A DNA stretch of 31,086 nucleotides from AP-15 sp036008325 (GCA_036008325.1 DASYNW010000092.1:1-31086); one strand, 5' to 3'. Counted from the stretch's first letter, positions 1 to 8,844 are shown. Notes: generated by a model from the sequence alone, not told the origin. Program-made: numbers and translations.

Positions 1-125
1 GCGATCGCAGCCTCCAGCGCCGGATTGAACTCGGCGCGCTGCGATTGCTGCATCCAATAGAGGACGTAGTCGCCCGCAACCTCGGGCGCGCGGTTGAGCT
101 CGGCGATGCGCTCCGGCTCGATCAC
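1..125 (-). CDS. Class II DNA photolyase, N-terminal fragment (cut by window edge)
   Basis: Only the first 41 codons are inside the window. They read from a GTG at 125-123 and include the stretch DYVLYWMQQSQRAEFNPAL. This matches, from memory, the start of class II cyclobutane pyrimidine dimer photolyases, where a short leader ending in LNDAP-like residues precedes a YVLYWMQ strand of the antenna-binding domain. The family repairs UV-induced pyrimidine dimers using light and FADH2. The GTG overlaps the stop of malate synthase by four bases (GTGA), which suggests translational coupling and a shared message. The FAD-binding and catalytic parts are outside the window, so intactness cannot be judged. 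Confidence 0.72.
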   Translation of the reverse strand, partial: MIEPERIAELNRAPEVAGDYVLYWMQQSQRAEFNPALEAAI

Positions 126-1777
126 GAAAGGGGTCGGCCGATCCCGGCCGTGAGCAAATCGTAGGCCGGCAAGGTCAGGAACTCGACAAACCTCGGCGCC
201 TCGATCAGTTCTCGGAAAAGCCGCGCCGCATCCCCGAACCGGCCACTCTCGTACGCCCCGTTGCCGGCCGCTTCGCGCAATTTCGCAAGCTCCTCGTCGA
301 GGACGGCGCGGTAGAGCGCGGCCGTGACGGTGCGGCCGTCGGCGAGCGCCGCGCCGTGCCGGATCCACTGCCACAGCTGGGCGCGGCTGATCTCGGCGGT
401 GGCGGCGTCCTCCATCAGGTTGTAGAGCGGGACGCAGCCGGTGCCGCGCAGCCACGCCTCGATATAGCCGATCCCGACATTGAGGTTTTGCCGCAGCCCG
501 GCCTCGGTGATCGTCCCCGCCGGCACCGCCAAGAGGTCGGCGGCGGCGACGCGCACATCCGGGCGCTTGCGCGCGATCTGGTTCGGCTGCGGCATTTCGC
601 GGTCGAACACCTCCTTGGCGATGGCGACCAGCCCGGGGTGCGCCACCCAGGTGCCGTCATGGCCGTCGCCGGCTTCGCGCAGTTTGTCGGCGCGCACCTT
701 TTCCATCGCCGCCGCGTTGGCGGCGGGGTCGTCGCGGATCGGGATCTGCGCCGCCATGCCGCCCATCGCGTGGATTTCGCGGCGGTGGCAGGTCTTGATC
801 AGCGCGAGGCTGTAGCTGCGCAGGAAGTGGCTTGTCATCGCGACCTGCCCGCGGTCCGGCATCACGCAGCCGGGGTCCTCGGCGAACTTCTTGATAAAGC
901 TGTAGATGTAGTCCCAGCGGCCGCAGTTGAGCCCGGCCGAATGGTCCTTCAGCTCCCACAAGATCTCGTCCATCTCGAAAGCGGCCATGATCGTCTCGAT
1001 CAGCACCGTGGCGCGGATCGTGCCCTTTGGCAGGCCGAGTTTTTCTTGCGCATGGAGGAACACGTCGTTCCACAGCCGCGCTTCCAGATGACTTTCGATT
1101 TTCGGCAGGTAGAAATAGGGGCCGGTGCCGCGCGCCCGCAACTCCGCGGCATTGTGGAAAAAGAACAAGCCGAAATCGAACAGCGCCCCCGACATCGGCG
1201 CGCCGTCGACCAAGAGGTGCTTTTCCGGCAGATGCCAGCCGCGCGGGCGCACGAACAGCACCGCCGTCTTGTCGTTCAACGAATAGTGCCGGCGCGTTTC
1301 GGGGTCGTCGAAGGTGATCGCGCGCCGCACCGCGTCGACCAGATTCGCCTGGCCGTCGACCATGTTGTCCCAGGACGGCGTGTTCGCGTCCTCAAAATCG
1401 GCCATGAACACGCTCGCCCCGCAGTTGAGCGCGTTGATCACCATCTTGCGGTCGGTCGGGCCGGTTATTTCGGTGCGGCGGTCGGCGAGGTCGCGCGGGA
1501 TCGGCGCCACGCGCCAGTCGCCGTCGCGGATCGCCCTGGTCTCGACCAGGAAATCGGGCTTCCAGCCGGCATCGAGGCGGTGCTGGATCGCGGCGCGCCG
1601 GTCGAGGAGCCGGCGGCGCTCGGCCCCGAATTTGCGCTCGAGCCCGGCGACAAAGGCCAGCGCCTCGGAGCTCAGCAGCGCTTCGTAGCCGGGCTTTATC
1701 GCGCCGCGAAAGACGACGCCCTCAGGCAAATCGATATCGGGTAAATTGGTATCGGGCAAATCGGTGGTTTTGGCCAT
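122..1777 (-). CDS. aceB: Malate synthase A
   Basis: 551 residues, the usual length for malate synthase A, which condenses glyoxylate with acetyl-CoA to give malate in the glyoxylate shunt (cytoplasm). Visible family marks are the catalytic-site arginine in RPRGWH (R177), the LIETI glutamate (E261) and the GRWDY aspartate (D289) expected to hold Mg2+, and the catalytic-base aspartate in the LMEDAATAEISR segment (D457). I chose the ATG at 1777 because a GGGAG element lies nine bases upstream; an in-frame ATG three codons earlier would sit directly against that element. Its stop overlaps the start of a photolyase gene. No isocitrate lyase gene is in the window. A sigma-70-like promoter candidate lies about 160 bases upstream. 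Confidence 0.96.
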   Translation of the reverse strand: MAKTTDLPDTNLPDIDLPEGVVFRGAIKPGYEALLSSEALAFVAGLERKFGAERRRLLDRRAAIQHRLDAGWKPDFLVETRAIRDGDWRVAPIPRDLADRRTEITGPTDRKMVINALNCGASVFMADFEDANTPSWDNMVDGQANLVDAVRRAITFDDPETRRHYSLNDKTAVLFVRPRGWHLPEKHLLVDGAPMSGALFDFGLFFFHNAAELRARGTGPYFYLPKIESHLEARLWNDVFLHAQEKLGLPKGTIRATVLIETIMAAFEMDEILWELKDHSAGLNCGRWDYIYSFIKKFAEDPGCVMPDRGQVAMTSHFLRSYSLALIKTCHRREIHAMGGMAAQIPIRDDPAANAAAMEKVRADKLREAGDGHDGTWVAHPGLVAIAKEVFDREMPQPNQIARKRPDVRVAAADLLAVPAGTITEAGLRQNLNVGIGYIEAWLRGTGCVPLYNLMEDAATAEISRAQLWQWIRHGAALADGRTVTAALYRAVLDEELAKLREAAGNGAYESGRFGDAARLFRELIEAPRFVEFLTLPAYDLLTAGIGRPLS

Positions 1778-1940
1778 CGCAGACATCTCCCGCCGTGCTG
1801 CATCCGCTGCCGGCGCGCCGTGCCGCCAGCACCCAAAACCGCCTTCAAGCGCTCCCTTGCCAAACTCCTTGGATCTGTCCGCGGTCTTTCGCTCGCGCAA
1901 CCAGGGCGACGGACGCTCGATGCCGCCGTCGGCCGCCCAT

Positions 1941-1969
1941 ATGATGCAGTGCAACATTACGCCGGTCAA
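1941..1969 (-). promoter_or_regulatory. Candidate sigma-70 promoter for aceB
   Basis: On the minus strand TTGACC (1969-1964) and CATCAT (1946-1941) are separated by 17 bases, giving 5/6 and 4/6 matches to the -35 and -10 consensus. It sits in the 273-base gap between the ketopantoate-reductase-like gene and aceB and would leave a leader of about 155 bases. This is pattern matching only; in GC-rich alphaproteobacteria such matches are suggestive rather than proof. Confidence 0.38.
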
Positions 1970-2050
1970 CCGGTAGAAACCGTGCGGTCGGTCGCTATCG
2001 CGCCGGCGCCCTTGCGCAGAAGGACGCCGGCGGTCACGGTCGAGAGGAGA

Positions 2051-3124
2051 TCAGGCCGCGGCCTTTTTGCGGTTGGCGGCGAGCCGGGCGTCGACCGTCG
2101 CGACGGTCTGGTCGACGGTGGCGTTGCGCATGCCGAATTGCCCGCCGATCGTCTGCACCAGCCGGTCGGTGCGCTCGATATTGGGGGCGCCATTGTCGAG
2201 CGCGCGCGCCGCCGAGGACGGCCGCACCAGATCGCGCGCCGCCGCCGCGTATTTCTCGAACGGCACCAGATCGTTCGGAGAGGCGCCGAGCTTCTCGCAC
2301 ACCCCGCACACAAAATTGTAGACCGCGCGCGAGGCCTCGGGGTCGGTATGCACCGCGTCCTTGATCGTGATCGAGCCCTCCGGGCGCACGCAGCGATAAT
2401 TGCCGGTTAGCAGCATCGCCCATTTCGCCAAGGGCACGAAGATCGAATCATGCACCTTGAGCTTGACCGGCAGTTCGATCGCGTGACCGTCGCCCGGGTC
2501 GTAGCGCACCGCTTCGATATCGGCCTGCATCTGGCGCAGGATCGCAGTCGGCGCCTCGGCGGCAAAGCGCGCCGCCTTGAAGTTGGTCGGCAAGGTCACC
2601 TGCAGCACGTTGATCTTTTCCCCGGGCGGCCGGATCGCCTGCGGGTCCGGACTGCACAAGGTCAGGAGCCCCGGCTCGAAATTGTCCCACACGCCAGCGT
2701 CGGTATAGCACGGCTTCAACGGGTCGGCGGCGAGGCCCGGAATGCGCTTCAGATAGGGCAGCGGCGGCATGTTCATGATCGACATGCACGGGACCCGCTT
2801 GCGCGCCGCCGCATCGAGCAATTCGCGCACCCCCGGCGAACGATATTGCGGCTCCTGCATGGCCAGGACGACCAGATCGAAGTCGGCCGGGTCGACGTCG
2901 CCGGGTCCGGCCGCCCGCAGGCTGCCCGGCAATTTGCGTGAGTCGAGCTCGATCGGCTCCTTGCGGCCCCGGATCGGCATGCGCACGCGCGCACCCTCGC
3001 TGTTGAACGCCTCGATCTCGGCGGGCAGGCATATCAGGGTCATCCGATGGCCGCCGAACAAGAGCTTGGTCGCCAGCAGGGAGCCGTAGGACGCCCCCAT
3101 CATCAATACGTTGTAAGCGGTCAT
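2051..3124 (-). CDS. Ketopantoate reductase-like NAD(P)-binding protein
   Basis: 357 residues. The N-terminus is a Rossmann dinucleotide-binding fold with the glycine-rich loop GASYGSLLATKL around residues 10-21, followed by a hydrophobic strand that could accept the NADP phosphate. This is the arrangement of the ApbA/PanE family, which reduces 2-dehydropantoate to pantoate, or acts on other 2-keto acids. The protein is longer than typical PanE (about 300 residues), so the true substrate is uncertain and I give no symbol. Start at 3124 is supported by a GGGAGG element seven bases upstream. It lies 69 bases downstream of an SDR gene on the same strand and probably shares its transcript. No signal peptide; cytoplasmic. 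Confidence 0.75.
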   Translation of the reverse strand: MTAYNVLMMGASYGSLLATKLLFGGHRMTLICLPAEIEAFNSEGARVRMPIRGRKEPIELDSRKLPGSLRAAGPGDVDPADFDLVVLAMQEPQYRSPGVRELLDAAARKRVPCMSIMNMPPLPYLKRIPGLAADPLKPCYTDAGVWDNFEPGLLTLCSPDPQAIRPPGEKINVLQVTLPTNFKAARFAAEAPTAILRQMQADIEAVRYDPGDGHAIELPVKLKVHDSIFVPLAKWAMLLTGNYRCVRPEGSITIKDAVHTDPEASRAVYNFVCGVCEKLGASPNDLVPFEKYAAAARDLVRPSSAARALDNGAPNIERTDRLVQTIGGQFGMRNATVDQTVATVDARLAANRKKAAA

Positions 3125-3193
3125 CAGCTTTCCTCCCAAACCGGGCGCTCGCCCGGTTGCTGTCGAATTGGTCGCAAACTTGCCGGATGGCGG

Positions 3194-4105
3194 CTATTTA
3201 GGCAAGCCGCAAGCCTGGTTAGGTAAGCCGGAGGCCTCCTCGGCGAGGATCGCGGCGAGCCCGGCGCGGTAATCGGGAAAACGCAGGACCGCCCCGAGCT
3301 CGCGCTTGATCAGCGCGTTGTCGACCCGCTTGTTGTCGTCATAGAAGCTGCGCGCCATCACCGACAGCTGGGCCTCGGCAAACGGCGTCAACGGCGGCGC
3401 CGGCAGGCCTACGAGGGCGGCGGCGTGGGCCACCACCGCCTCCGGTGCCGCGGGCTCGTCGTCGCACAAATTATAGACGGCGCCGGGCCGCGGCCGGCCC
3501 ATCGAGGCGGCGAGCACCCGCGCCAGATCCTCGACATGAATGCGCGAGAACACTTGGCCGGGCTTGTCGATCCGGCGGGCGGTGCCGGCGCGCAATGCCT
3601 CGAACGGGCTGCGGCCGGGGCCGTAGATCGCGGCGAGCCGGAAGATGTGGGCCGGGACCCCGCGCCGCCGCCACAGCTCGAGCCAGCCGGTCTCGGCCGC
3701 GACCCGCCGCCGGCCGCGCTCGCCGCTCGGGCGCAACGCGCTCGTTTCATCGACCCAGCCACCACCGCGGTCGCCATAGACCCCGGTCGTCGACAGATAG
3801 CCGAGCCAGGCAAGCCCAGGCAGGACGGCGATGTCTTCGCCGTGGCGGTCGAGCACCGGGTCGCCGGCCGGATCGGGCGGCGCCGATACCAGCACATGCG
3901 TCGCCCCGGCCATCGCCGCCGCCGGCAGCGGCCGGCCGCGCTCGAACAGCTCGACGGCAAACCCCTGCGCGCGGAGACCCACCGCCTTCTCGGTGCTGCG
4001 GCTTGTGCCGCTCACCGTCCATCGTTCCGCTTCCAGCAGGCGGGCCAAGGATAGCGCGCTGTAGCCCAGCCCGAAGCAGAACAGGCGACCTCCGGGCGCG
4101 CTCAT
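3194..4105 (-). CDS. Atypical SDR / NAD-dependent epimerase family protein (YeeZ-like)
   Basis: 303 residues. An N-terminal nucleotide-binding strand and glycine loop (LFCFGLGYSALSLARLL) starts near residue 8. The STTGVYGDRGG segment and the downstream RLAAIYGPGRSPFEALR and RIHVEDLARVL segments are typical of extended or atypical SDR proteins related to YeeZ. The classical YxxxK pair is not evident, as in other atypical members, so the enzymatic activity is unknown. The ATG overlaps the stop of a short open frame (ATGA), which hints at coupling to an upstream small gene. The C-terminus ends in an odd short repetition (SGLPNQACGLPK). It probably heads a two-gene unit with the ketopantoate-reductase-like gene. 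Confidence 0.72.
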   Translation of the reverse strand: MSAPGGRLFCFGLGYSALSLARLLEAERWTVSGTSRSTEKAVGLRAQGFAVELFERGRPLPAAAMAGATHVLVSAPPDPAGDPVLDRHGEDIAVLPGLAWLGYLSTTGVYGDRGGGWVDETSALRPSGERGRRRVAAETGWLELWRRRGVPAHIFRLAAIYGPGRSPFEALRAGTARRIDKPGQVFSRIHVEDLARVLAASMGRPRPGAVYNLCDDEPAAPEAVVAHAAALVGLPAPPLTPFAEAQLSVMARSFYDDNKRVDNALIKRELGAVLRFPDYRAGLAAILAEEASGLPNQACGLPK

Positions 4106-4341
4106 GGAGCGCCGTTCCCAGCCGCACCGATGCGGTCGTTGCGGTGGGCGAAGGCCAGCGCGACATTGCCGAGCCCGCCCGGATGCGGGCGATCGACGCC
4201 GAAAGCCAAATCTGCACAACCCAAAATTTGCGCGGCCAGCAACCGCAAATCCGCAGCGGCCGATGGTAATCCTTCGCCCAATGCCGCGGCAACGGCGCGC
4301 TGTGCTATGGATGACGTGGCGAACCGTGCGATGAGAGGGAG
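4102..4341 (-). other. Short open frame upstream of the SDR gene, coding status doubtful
   Basis: On the minus strand an open frame runs into a TGA at 4104-4102 that overlaps the SDR start as ATGA. The last ~60 codons (for example LRLLAAQILGCADLAFGV) use mostly GC-ending codons, as real genes here do. However, I find no ATG with a ribosome site: only TTG codons are available before the frame runs into the antisense of the TPR gene's signal sequence. It could be a small coupled gene, the remnant of a degraded longer gene, or chance. I do not recognise the product. Confidence 0.22.
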
Positions 4342-5212
4342 AATGCTGGCAATCCGGCGATCGGCTCGCAGCGCGTGGTTTTCTCTGTTGCTGATGCCGC
4401 TGCTGCTGGCGACGGCGACTGCGGCCGAGCAGCCGAGCAAATCGGTCGCACCGCCCGCGGCGGCGGCGGGCGCGCCGCGCTCGGCCGCGGCGGATGCGGC
4501 AACCTATGCCCGCTGCATGCAGCTGACCCGGCAGGATCCGCATGCCGCGCAAAGTCTGGCGCAGACCTGGCTCGCGCATGGCGGGGCGCATCCGGCCGGT
4601 CACTGTGCCGCGGTCGCGCTGATCGCGCTCGGCAAGTACCAGGAAGGGGCGACCCGCCTGCAGCAGCTGGCCCGGGCGATGACCAAGGCGCCGGCGGCGC
4701 TGCGCGCCGATGTGCTCGACCAGGCGGCGCAGGCTTGGCTATTGGCCGGCGACCCGGCGCGGGCCTACGCCGCGGCGGGCGAGGCCCTCTCGTTGCAGCC
4801 AGCCGATCCCGATTTGTTGATCGACCGTGCCGAGGCGGCGGCCTCGGCTGGCTATTACGACCGCGCGATCGGTGATCTCGACCGGGTGCTGAAAGCCCAT
4901 CCCGAGCGGGTCGATGCGCTGATCTACCGCGCCTCGGCCTATCGCGCCCTCGATCGCCTCGACCCGGCGCGCGCCGACATCGACCAGGCGCTGGTGCAGG
5001 CGCCCGATTCGCCGGCCGCGCTGCTCGAGCGCGGCAATATCCGCCGCCTCGAAGGCAACGCCGCCGGCGCCCGGCGCGATTGGGAAGCGGTCGGCCATGT
5101 CGCCCCCGGCAGCCCGGAAGCGATGGCGGCGCTGGCCAATCTCGAGCATTTAACCAAGGACGGCGGTGCGGTTGCGCCGGCGCGGCCGATCGCCAAGGCG
5201 CCGCCGCCGTGA
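4331..5212 (+). CDS. Exported tetratricopeptide-repeat protein
   Basis: 293 residues. A basic start and a hydrophobic run (SAWFSLLLMPLLLATATA) form a signal peptide that is probably cleaved after ATATA, so the protein should be periplasmic. After an Ala/Pro-rich linker and an N-terminal part with two cysteines, at least three TPR units follow, with the usual A/G/Y/A/P pattern (AGYYDRAIGDLDRVLKAHPE, LDRLDPARADIDQALVQAPD and neighbours). TPRs mediate protein-protein contacts; no enzyme domain is present. The start is uncertain: ATGs at 4307, 4331 and 4343 are in frame, and the AGGGAG element is too close to 4343. The stop overlaps the GTG start of the xylanase gene, so the two are likely co-translated. 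Confidence 0.78.
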   Translation: MRGRMLAIRRSARSAWFSLLLMPLLLATATAAEQPSKSVAPPAAAAGAPRSAAADAATYARCMQLTRQDPHAAQSLAQTWLAHGGAHPAGHCAAVALIALGKYQEGATRLQQLARAMTKAPAALRADVLDQAAQAWLLAGDPARAYAAAGEALSLQPADPDLLIDRAEAAASAGYYDRAIGDLDRVLKAHPERVDALIYRASAYRALDRLDPARADIDQALVQAPDSPAALLERGNIRRLEGNAAGARRDWEAVGHVAPGSPEAMAALANLEHLTKDGGAVAPARPIAKAPPP

Positions 5213-6378
5213 ACGGCCGAGCTTTCGACTCCCATGGTCCGCAGCGTCGCCGCGTTCTCGCCGGCGGCCTGGCGGCGCTCGGAGCCGGCATCGCTGGCGG
5301 TGTCGCCGCGCCCGCGCTGGCACTGGCCGCCGCCGAGAGCGCGGAACTGCGCCGTCTGGCCGCGCAAAAGGGTCTCCTCTACGGGACCACGATCTCGGCC
5401 GCCCAGATCACCCACGACCCGGCTTTTGTGGCACTGGTGCTGCGCCAGGCCGCTCTCGTCGTGCCCGAGAACGACATGAAGTGGCAGGACATCAATCAGG
5501 GCGCCCCGGGAGACGATGATTACCGCGGCGCCGACACGATCGCCGGGTTCGCGGTCGAAGGCGGCTTGGCGCTGCGCGGCCACAATCTGTTGTGGTATTT
5601 CCGCACGCCCTCCTGGTTTTTCGCCCTGCCGAGCCGCGCGGCGCAAGAGCGCGCGATGGTCGACCGGATCCGGGCGCTGGCCGGGCGCTATCGCGGCATG
5701 ATCCACAGCTGGGACGTGGTCAACGAGCCGATCGAGCCCAAGGACGGCCGGCCGGACGGCCTGCGCCGGGCGGTCTTTCTCGAGGCACTCGGGCCGGGCT
5801 ATCTCGACCTCGCCTATCGGACCGCGCGCGAAACCGATCCCAAGGCGCGGCTCGTCGTCAACGAGTACGATATCGAGCTCGACACCCCCGAGCAGGAAAC
5901 CCGCCGCACCGTGCTGCTCAATCTGCTCGAGCGGATGCAGCGGGCGGGGACTCCGGTCGACGCGGTCGGCATCGAGGCGCATTTGACGGCGGCCGGCGGG
6001 CCGCCCTTTTCGCCCAAGCGGCTGCGGCGGTTTCTCGCCGACATCGCCGGGCTCGGGCTCAGCGTCCAGATCACCGAGCTCGACGTCACCGACCAATACG
6101 CGCCCTCTGATTTCGCCATTCGCGACCGGCTGGTGGCCGACACCTACCGCAGGTTTCTCGATGCGGCGCTCGACGAGCCGGCGGTCAAGATGGTGGTGAC
6201 CTGGGGCCTCTCCGACCGGCACAGCTGGATCGTGCGCCGCCAGACCAACCAGGCGAAATGGCGCAAGGACGGGCTGCCGTCGCGGCCATTGCCGTTCGAC
6301 GCCGAACTGCAGCCGACAGCCGCTTTCGCGGCGATGGCCGAAGCCTTCGCCCACGCCCCTTCGCGCAGCCTCGGTTAG
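5209..6378 (+). CDS. GH10 endo-1,4-beta-xylanase, Tat-exported
   Basis: 389 residues in the GH10 fold, which cleaves beta-1,4-xylan with retention. The acid/base glutamate is in DVVNEP (E173) and the nucleophile is in ITELD (E290). Other family marks are PENDMKW, RGHNLLW, GIEAHL and TWGLSDRHSW. The N-terminus has PQRRRVLAGG followed by a hydrophobic segment, a plausible twin-arginine signal ending in ALALA. The GTG start overlaps the TPR gene stop (GTGA), and no in-frame ATG lies nearby. No carbohydrate-binding module is present. One oddity: the position after RGHNLLW, usually His in the active-site pocket, is Tyr here. The neighbouring convergent gene encodes a TonB receptor, though a functional link is only a guess. 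Confidence 0.93.
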   Translation: MNGRAFDSHGPQRRRVLAGGLAALGAGIAGGVAAPALALAAAESAELRRLAAQKGLLYGTTISAAQITHDPAFVALVLRQAALVVPENDMKWQDINQGAPGDDDYRGADTIAGFAVEGGLALRGHNLLWYFRTPSWFFALPSRAAQERAMVDRIRALAGRYRGMIHSWDVVNEPIEPKDGRPDGLRRAVFLEALGPGYLDLAYRTARETDPKARLVVNEYDIELDTPEQETRRTVLLNLLERMQRAGTPVDAVGIEAHLTAAGGPPFSPKRLRRFLADIAGLGLSVQITELDVTDQYAPSDFAIRDRLVADTYRRFLDAALDEPAVKMVVTWGLSDRHSWIVRRQTNQAKWRKDGLPSRPLPFDAELQPTAAFAAMAEAFAHAPSRSLG

Positions 6379-6408
6379 CGCCACCCGGCGTTGATCAGCC
6401 GACCTGGA

Positions 6409-8844
6409 TCAGAACGTCGCGCGCAGGCCGACTGTGACGGCGATCGGGGCGGCCGGGCTGTAGCTGCGCGGGTTGGTGGCGCCGGGGGCTTCGACAAGCG
6501 GCACCGACGAGGTCGGGGAAAAAGTGCCATAAGTGTAATAGGTCGCGTTGAAGGCGTTTTCGATCAGTCCGAACAGCTGGAGGTTTCGGGTGATCTGAAA
6601 GCTGGTGTGCAGGTTCAGCACGAAATAGGGGGGCGTGGGCGAGGTCAGATTGGCCTCGTCGCCAAAGAGGAATTGCCCGGCGGCGGCGATCGCGGTGCCG
6701 CCGATCGTCCACGCGTCGGTGACTTTGTAATCGATGCCGAGCTTGAACAGGTTGTTGGGGATGCCGGGGAGCCGGTCGCCGGGCTGGACCTGGATATTGC
6801 CATTGGCATCGGCGCCGGGATTGTTCTCGCTCGATTCGGTAAAGCCGGTCTGAAACGTCGCGTCGATGTACGAATAGGCGATCCAGGCGAGCAGGCGATC
6901 GGTCTTGAGCTTCAGATCAAGATCGACACCCTGGCGCAGGGTGGCGCCGATATTCTGAAAAAACGCGCGGCCCTCGATCGGGCTGTTCACCAGCCAGATG
7001 TCGTCGGCGAGGGTGGTTCGGTAGAGCGCGAAATCGGTCGACAGGCGCGCGCCGGCAAACGGATGAGCCTCGGCCCGAATCCCGGCCTCGACCGTGTGCG
7101 CGACGACCTGTTTGAGGTTGGGGTCGCCGACAAAGAAATTGGCGAGGCTGCACGGGCTCGCGGCGCTGGCGCAGCTGAGCTCGGCCGGGGTCGGCGCCCG
7201 GTTCGCTTCGGCCCAGCTCGCATAGAGGCTGAGCGCCGGCAGGATCTTGTAGGTGAGGCCCGCCGAGGGGTTGAACCGGCCATAGGTATGGTCGCCGGTG
7301 AGCGCGGTGCCGATCTGGTCATTCAGATCAATCTGCGCCAGGTTGTAGCGTCCGGCGACATTGGCCGCCAACAGCGGGGTGATGTCGTAGGTGTCGGTGA
7401 AAAACGCGCCGTAATAGGCGTTGGCGACGCCGACGCGAACCGGGGCGATCGACCCGTCGACCTGGTCGATCGTGACGCCGGGGCCGGCGAACACCCGATC
7501 CGAGAGCGACAACCCGCCGATCTCGGTGCTGGCGCCGAACAGGGTCTGCCCGCCGTCGAAGCTTGCTCCGGCGACGAGCTGGTTGGGGCGCCCGAGCAAT
7601 TCCTTGCGGTTGGTCGCCTGCAGCGAGGCGCCGTAGCCGTTGGTGTTGGTCGACTGCTGATCAAGATCCGAATAGGGGCCGCCGTTCAGAAAATCGGCGA
7701 TCGGGGCACCATTGCGGCCGGTCGCGAACTCACCCGGGCTCACGCACAGAAAGCCCGATCCGTCATCGCACGGCGCGGCATCCGCGACATTGCCGTTGTA
7801 GGTTTTTTGCAGCAGATAATCATAATAGATATTTCCTTGCAGCGACGTATTGTCGGAGAGATCGTAGTTCCCCGTCAGATTTACCTGGGTATATTTATTG
7901 GTGATCAAGTTGGGCGCGGTGAATTGCGCCGCGGGATCGACTGCCAGCAGCTGGACGGGCGAGGTTCCCGGCCCGTTGAGCCGGGTCTGGGCTGCGGTCA
8001 GACTGACATGGACCTCGCCGCGATCGCCGCGCCAGCCGAGATCGCCGTAAAAGTTGCCGAGATCGGAGGATTGCAGGTCGCGCCAGCCGCCCTCGTGCAA
8101 TCCGCTCGCCGCGGCGTAGAGGGCGAGATTGCCGCTGCGCATGCCGTATTGAAATTCCCCCTGGTCGTGCGCGAACGAGCCACCGAGCAGATCGATCTCG
8201 GTGCCGTCATAGGTGAACCCGTTCTTCATCTCGACCGACAGCGCGCCGCCGAGCGCGTTGAGCCCGAACACCGGGTTGGAGCCGACGAGGTCCATGCGCG
8301 CGATCGCGAGGCTCGGGATCAGATCCCAGTTGACCGTGTCGCCGAACGGCTGGTTGAACCGTGCGCCGTTCAGATAGACCGCGAGCCCCTGCGGGTTGCC
8401 CTGCAACGGCGAGGCCTGGAAGCCATGATAGAACAGGCTCGGCTGAAACGGATTGCCGGCGGCGGCGTCGAGGCTGACGCCCGGGACCGTCTCGTTCAAT
8501 GCCCGCAGCGCGTCGGCATTGCCGTCGCGGGTGATGTCCTGGCCGGTCACCACATTGCTTTCGGCTGGGACCTTGCTGCGATCGACCCCTGAGCCGAGCA
8601 GCGGCGTGACCCCGACGATTTCGACGGTCGGAAGCAGGGTGGTGGTTTGCGGGGTGGTTTGCGCCGGCGGGACCGCGGCGCCGCTGCTTGCGGTGGGTGC
8701 GCTCTGGGCCAGTGCCGGATGCGCCCACAATGCCGCTGAAAACGCCAATCCGGCGGCGCTTCGCCGGGCGAGGACCGACAGCGGGCGGTCCGGCTTTGTC
8801 CGGGGCGGCGCTGGGCGCGCCAAATTTAACAAGTCCGATCGCAC
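6409..8844 (-). CDS. TonB-dependent outer-membrane receptor
   Basis: 811 residues. A signal peptide ends near ALAQ (residue 47). A short linker leads to a likely TonB box (LPTVEIVGV, residues 71-79). A plug domain follows (about residues 95-215, with ESNVVTGQDITRDG and GFQASPLQGNPQGLAVYLNG), then a 22-strand-type barrel rich in aromatic, alternating strands. The protein ends in Phe, the usual barrel-assembly signal. There is no FecA-like N-terminal signalling domain. Such receptors import siderophores, cobalamin, metals or glycans using TonB energy; the substrate cannot be named. The start is a GTG at 8844, just after an in-frame TAG, with a weak ribosome site. The gene is convergent with the xylanase and divergent from the GST gene. 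Confidence 0.92.
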   Translation of the reverse strand: MRSDLLNLARPAPPRTKPDRPLSVLARRSAAGLAFSAALWAHPALAQSAPTASSGAAVPPAQTTPQTTTLLPTVEIVGVTPLLGSGVDRSKVPAESNVVTGQDITRDGNADALRALNETVPGVSLDAAAGNPFQPSLFYHGFQASPLQGNPQGLAVYLNGARFNQPFGDTVNWDLIPSLAIARMDLVGSNPVFGLNALGGALSVEMKNGFTYDGTEIDLLGGSFAHDQGEFQYGMRSGNLALYAAASGLHEGGWRDLQSSDLGNFYGDLGWRGDRGEVHVSLTAAQTRLNGPGTSPVQLLAVDPAAQFTAPNLITNKYTQVNLTGNYDLSDNTSLQGNIYYDYLLQKTYNGNVADAAPCDDGSGFLCVSPGEFATGRNGAPIADFLNGGPYSDLDQQSTNTNGYGASLQATNRKELLGRPNQLVAGASFDGGQTLFGASTEIGGLSLSDRVFAGPGVTIDQVDGSIAPVRVGVANAYYGAFFTDTYDITPLLAANVAGRYNLAQIDLNDQIGTALTGDHTYGRFNPSAGLTYKILPALSLYASWAEANRAPTPAELSCASAASPCSLANFFVGDPNLKQVVAHTVEAGIRAEAHPFAGARLSTDFALYRTTLADDIWLVNSPIEGRAFFQNIGATLRQGVDLDLKLKTDRLLAWIAYSYIDATFQTGFTESSENNPGADANGNIQVQPGDRLPGIPNNLFKLGIDYKVTDAWTIGGTAIAAAGQFLFGDEANLTSPTPPYFVLNLHTSFQITRNLQLFGLIENAFNATYYTYGTFSPTSSVPLVEAPGATNPRSYSPAAPIAVTVGLRATF

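Noticed and set aside
356..1744. 462-codon open frame antisense to aceB
   Set aside because: Malate synthase motifs are all on the minus strand; the plus-strand frame has no family feature.
6391..8592. 733-codon open frame antisense to the TonB receptor gene
   Set aside because: The receptor on the other strand has signal peptide, plug and C-terminal Phe. The antisense product is compositionally a shadow, with no motif.
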